From positions 1-16,200 of the forward strand of contig USBM01000019.1 of NCBI GenBank assembly GCA_900552885.1: a stretch of 16,200 nt of DNA, in the 5' to 3' direction. This document shows, piece after piece, positions 12,977 through 16,200 of this stretch. The number at the start of each line of letters is the position of its first letter. Position 1 is the stretch's first letter. The notes beneath the pieces are model-generated. The model made no database searches. It worked only from the letters and a program-made list of their open reading frames with translations, and was not told the DNA's origin. Origin of the DNA: an uncultured Clostridium sp. (GTDB lineage: Bacteria > Bacillota > Clostridia > Lachnospirales > Lachnospiraceae). The position numbers and the translations under genes are program-made.

Positions 12977-15259
12977 TTATCCACGATTATAATTGATCAG
13001 ACAGCCTTTTAAGATAATCTCTCTTTCGTGATCTGTCAGATCTCCAAGATGGAATGTAAGCTCTTTCATGTCTTTGTTCACTACATATGCTTTAATATCA
13101 TCATTCTTCTCACGAACCGCCTTGGCAATGTCCGGAATAAAGATATAATCATCAATCTCAAAATCATAATCTTCCGGCATTAAGAATGGTAACATTCCCC
13201 AGTTGATCAGGTTGGAACGATATCTCTTCGTTGCATATTCTTTGGCAACATTCGCCCATCCACCAAGTACCTTCTGGCAGGATGCTGCCTGTTCACGTGC
13301 AGAACCATCTCCTGGTTTCACTGCAAAGATGGTAGAACCAACACCCGTATTATCCTTACATGCGTCCGGGAACTGCTCTTTTACTTTGTGCATGATCTCA
13401 CGCATTTCCGGGTACGCCTCACCCATGCACTTACCTTCTTCTCTTACTTTCTCAACTGCCTGAATTTCCTTGGCACGTCCCACATATTCCGGATCTTTAC
13501 GTGACAATGTAAATTCAGCAAGTCCTAATGGATTCGAACGATACGAAGAAGTCTCTCCGGATGGAATCAATTCATCGGTTGTTGTAACCGGATCATGGAT
13601 GACAGAAGCAACCTTCAATACCAGATTATCTGTCAAAGCTACCATCTCAGGCCAATCCTTGATGTTCGGTCCGAACTTAATCTCTACACTTGGATCCGCT
13701 TTGCCAACACCATTATATACACGGTTAGCATATATATTCTGATCAAAGAAATATTTTGGATTCGTAAAATTCACATCTACATCAGTTGCCGCAGTCAGAT
13801 AACCCTTATTCGCTGCTGTTGCTGCAATAGAACGGGCATCCATTAAGGCAACGGATGAAATCTGTCCATTCTGTACCTTAGAACCTTCTCGATTCGGGAA
13901 GTTTCTTGTAGAATGACGGATAGAAAATGCATTATTGGCCGGTGTATCACCTGCACCAAAACAAGGTCCACAGAATGCAGTCTTCACAATCGCACCGGTC
14001 TCGATCAAATCTGCCAATCTTCCATTCTTAGCCAATTCCATATAGATTGGTGTAGAAGCCGGATATACGCTTAATGTAAATTCATCTGCTCCGATATAAG
14101 AACCTTTCAGGATATCTGCCGCTGCACAGATATTCTCAAATCCACCACCGGCACATCCTGCGATAATACCCTGATCTACATATAACTTACCATCTCTTAC
14201 TTTATCTTTCAGTGTAAAGTCAACCTTACCATCTAAGCTGACTAAAGCACGTTTCTCGCAATCCTCTAAGATATCCATTAAGTTCGCATTCAACTCTTCA
14301 ATCGTATAAGTATTACTTGGATGGAATGGCATTGCGATCATTGGTTTTACTTTACTAAGATCTACATAGACAACACCATCATAGTATGCAACTGCACCCG
14401 GATTCAATTCCTTATAATCTCCGCTTCTTCCGTGGATATCATAGAAATCTTTTACCTTATCATCCGTCTTCCAGATAGAAGAAAGACAAGTTGTTTCTGT
14501 TGTCATAACATCTATGCCAATACGATAGTCCGCACTTAAGCTATCCACACCAGGGCCTACAAACTCCATTACTTTATTCTTCACATAACCATTGGCAAAT
14601 ACCGCACCAATGATCGCAAGTGCAACGTCCTGTGGTCCGACACCTGCTTCCGGCTTACCATCTAAATAAATGGCAACAACTCCCGGCATCTTCACATCAT
14701 ATGTCTGACAAAGCAACTGCTTAACAAGCTCTCCACCGCCTTCTCCAATCGCCATGGTACCCAATGCACCATAACGGGTGTGTGAATCGGAACCTAAGAT
14801 CATAGCTCCACATTCTGCCAGCATCTCTCTCGCAAACTGGTGAATAACTGCCTGATGAGGAGGTACATATACTCCACCATATTTCTTTGCACAAGTAAGT
14901 CCAAACATATGATCATCCTCATTGATGGTTCCGCCCACCGCACAAAGAGAATTGTGACAGTTTGTTAATACATATGGAATTGGGAATTTCTCTAATCCAG
15001 ATGCTCTTGCTGTCTGAATAATTCCAACAAATGTAATATCATGTGATGTCAACTTATCGAACTTGATCTGAAGATTATCCATATCTTCTGAAGTATTATG
15101 TGCTTTCAAAATATTATAAGCGATTGTATTCTTAGCCGCTTCTTCCTTTGAAATCACACTTCCTGTCCTGCTCTTTAATTCCTGTTCCTGATTCGCCCCA
15201 TCCGGAATGATCTCTGTACCATTCACCAGATAAGCTCCGCCTTCGTATAACTTAACCAC
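12977..15259 (-). CDS. Aconitase-superfamily hydratase (YbhJ-like)
   Basis: The 760-residue protein resembles the aconitase-like YbhJ family (E. coli YbhJ is about 750 residues), which dehydrates or hydrates an organic acid through a 4Fe-4S cluster; its substrate is unproven. Probable cluster ligands are C369 in IAGCAGGGFENI and C430 and C433 in FCGPCFG, as in aconitase. Other family features are HNSLCAVGGTINEDDHMFG (102-120), GSDSHTRYGALG (156-167) and the substrate-binding RHSTRNFPNREGSK (448-461). The C-terminal swivelling domain follows after about residue 600. The start is GTG at 15259, set by AAGGAGG eight bases upstream; an overlapping ATG in another frame stops after three codons. It has its own strong promoter and terminator and so is probably transcribed alone. 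It could work as an aconitase in a partial TCA cycle, but the family sequence differs from AcnA/AcnB. Confidence 0.88.
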   Translation of the reverse strand: MVKLYEGGAYLVNGTEIIPDGANQEQELKSRTGSVISKEEAAKNTIAYNILKAHNTSEDMDNLQIKFDKLTSHDITFVGIIQTARASGLEKFPIPYVLTNCHNSLCAVGGTINEDDHMFGLTCAKKYGGVYVPPHQAVIHQFAREMLAECGAMILGSDSHTRYGALGTMAIGEGGGELVKQLLCQTYDVKMPGVVAIYLDGKPEAGVGPQDVALAIIGAVFANGYVKNKVMEFVGPGVDSLSADYRIGIDVMTTETTCLSSIWKTDDKVKDFYDIHGRSGDYKELNPGAVAYYDGVVYVDLSKVKPMIAMPFHPSNTYTIEELNANLMDILEDCEKRALVSLDGKVDFTLKDKVRDGKLYVDQGIIAGCAGGGFENICAAADILKGSYIGADEFTLSVYPASTPIYMELAKNGRLADLIETGAIVKTAFCGPCFGAGDTPANNAFSIRHSTRNFPNREGSKVQNGQISSVALMDARSIAATAANKGYLTAATDVDVNFTNPKYFFDQNIYANRVYNGVGKADPSVEIKFGPNIKDWPEMVALTDNLVLKVASVIHDPVTTTDELIPSGETSSYRSNPLGLAEFTLSRKDPEYVGRAKEIQAVEKVREEGKCMGEAYPEMREIMHKVKEQFPDACKDNTGVGSTIFAVKPGDGSAREQAASCQKVLGGWANVAKEYATKRYRSNLINWGMLPFLMPEDYDFEIDDYIFIPDIAKAVREKNDDIKAYVVNKDMKELTFHLGDLTDHEREIILKGCLINYNRG

Positions 15260-15311
15260 GCATATATCCTCCTTACAGCTTGTTAATAAGAATTTCTCTC
15301 AATCGGAAATT

Positions 15312-15340
15312 ATTGTAGCATAACATCCATGATATTTCAA
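15312..15340 (-). promoter_or_regulatory. Strong sigma-A-like promoter of the hydratase gene
   Basis: On the minus strand TTGAAA (15335-15340, 5 of 6) and TACAAT (15312-15317, 5 of 6) are separated by 17 bases, with a TGC extension before the -10. It sits directly beside the stop codon of the upstream transglutaminase-like gene (15342-15344) and gives a leader of about 45 bases. Confidence 0.85.
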
Positions 15341-15341
15341 A

Positions 15342-16133
15342 TCATTTGCGTATACATTGGGAAATATATCCCTTTCTGGCAATCCTGGCTTTTCGGGGCA
15401 GTCCATATCGTATCGTTCCATGTCCCGGAAAATCCTGCTTTCCCTTTAGAAAATACAGATTATCCCCTTCTGCGTCCTCCCATGTTATATCCACATAATA
15501 CCATCTTCCATCTATCCGGACCATATTCCACGCATGCTCCTCATTGCTCACATATACACAAGGAATCTCTAACTCCTGCATCAACCGGACAAACGCATAA
15601 GAATATGCCATACAGTTACCTTTTCCCCGGTAAAACGCATCATATGCCGTATAATACCTGTTATCATATTGCATATGCGTGATCAGATAATGCTTTCCCC
15701 ATTGTATCCGCTGTATCCTTTTGCGTAAGCGCACCTTTCCAGCCAGTTTTCTCACTTTACGATCCACATATCTCTCCTGTTGTAATGTTGTCCGGTATTG
15801 TATCCGAAACGTAACCGCTGAATCCGGTTCCATCGAATACTGTACCTCAACCGCATCTACTCCACCTGTTACATAAGCATCTATATTAGACAGATCCTCA
15901 AAGAAAGGAACATATTGCTCCTTCTTATATTGCATTATATCCTGCCTGATCCCCGGATAGTAAAAACTCACCTCCTTCTGCCTTTCCTTCATAAGAAACA
16001 CCATCCGGCTACACATCATGTTCCGGTCCTGCACATCATAGTAGAGAGTATGCGCATACACAGCTCTGCCATTCCATAAAATGCCACACACCATAGTCAT
16101 AATAATAAAAAATCTACATGTGTATCCTTTCAT
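15342..16133 (-). CDS. Secreted transglutaminase-like protein
   Basis: The 263-residue protein starts at the ATG at 16133, chosen over an in-frame ATG at 16187 because AAGGAG lies eight bases upstream and a signal peptide then begins at the N-terminus: a basic start, a hydrophobic core (8-20) and a likely signal peptidase I site after AVYA (24-27). The C-terminal half is a transglutaminase core: GKGNCMAYSYAF with C174, NEEHAWNMV with H200 and YYVDITWED with D215 form the Cys-His-Asp triad. Bacterial members can be proteases, peptide hydrolases or cross-linkers, often acting on wall or surface proteins. Residues 28-150 have no clear domain and contain a very basic stretch (125-142). The upstream promoter probably lies outside the window. 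The specific activity is unknown. Confidence 0.85.
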   Translation of the reverse strand: MKGYTCRFFIIMTMVCGILWNGRAVYAHTLYYDVQDRNMMCSRMVFLMKERQKEVSFYYPGIRQDIMQYKKEQYVPFFEDLSNIDAYVTGGVDAVEVQYSMEPDSAVTFRIQYRTTLQQERYVDRKVRKLAGKVRLRKRIQRIQWGKHYLITHMQYDNRYYTAYDAFYRGKGNCMAYSYAFVRLMQELEIPCVYVSNEEHAWNMVRIDGRWYYVDITWEDAEGDNLYFLKGKQDFPGHGTIRYGLPRKARIARKGYISQCIRK

Positions 16134-16200
16134 ACCACCAGCTCCTTCCTGCTTAATTCCACTTTCTTTCCTCTTTGGTATGAGCATTTTAACAAATGTA

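Noticed and set aside
15254..15265. Three-codon reading frame (ATG CGT GGT TAA) overlapping the hydratase GTG start
   Set aside because: It is too short to support as a gene; such overlaps arise readily by chance near a GTG start.
1..16200. CRISPR arrays, insertion sequences, tRNA or rRNA genes, phage or defence islands
   Set aside because: I looked for regular spaced repeats, transposase-like frames, terminal repeats and tRNA-like sequences on both strands and saw none.

Overview
The window looks like a chromosomal housekeeping and signalling region of an anaerobic, endospore-forming Firmicute, most likely a Lachnospiraceae-type clostridium. Evidence: AT-rich sequence (around 40% GC by eye), AGGAGG-type ribosome binding sites, sigma-A-like promoters with 17-base spacers, SpoIID-like and SpoVB-like proteins, a phosphofructokinase with the pyrophosphate-dependent signature, and a small alarmone synthetase. 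I see no insertion sequences, phage genes, tRNA or rRNA genes, or CRISPR arrays. Genus assignment is inference only.

Layout. On the minus strand at the left edge, a YihY/BrkB membrane protein (cut off by the window edge) lies 12 bases downstream of a large membrane-anchored SpoIID/LytB-domain protein; they look co-transcribed. Upstream of them is a ~520-base non-coding interval (about 3125-3643). It holds a promoter-proximal hairpin, 20-base tandem repeats, and a ~190-base element with nested long-range base pairing that looks like a structured non-coding RNA transcribed leftward from its own promoter. That promoter is back to back with a rightward promoter for a monocistronic phosphofructokinase gene, the only clear plus-strand gene. 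The phosphofructokinase gene converges on the next minus-strand gene over a shared hairpin terminator.

From 12830 down to 4935 four minus-strand genes follow each other with gaps of 43, 37 and 106 bases and may form an operon: a SpoVB/MATE-like flippase, an MBL-fold beta-CASP nuclease, a 1265-residue c-di-GMP signalling protein, and a small (p)ppGpp synthetase. The signalling protein is the most unusual item. It joins a LacI-type ligand-binding domain without a DNA-binding domain, a degenerate GGDEF domain, an EAL domain with a complete catalytic set, and a C-terminal repeat domain of about eight 28-residue units like the beta-helix repeats usually found in secreted clostridial proteins.

Right of this, an aconitase-superfamily hydratase (YbhJ-like) has its own strong promoter and terminator. 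At the right end is a secreted transglutaminase-like protein whose stop codon touches the hydratase promoter.

Functionally, the central cluster places envelope-polymer transport, RNA processing or decay, c-di-GMP breakdown and alarmone synthesis side by side. A joint role in switching surface or growth state is inference.
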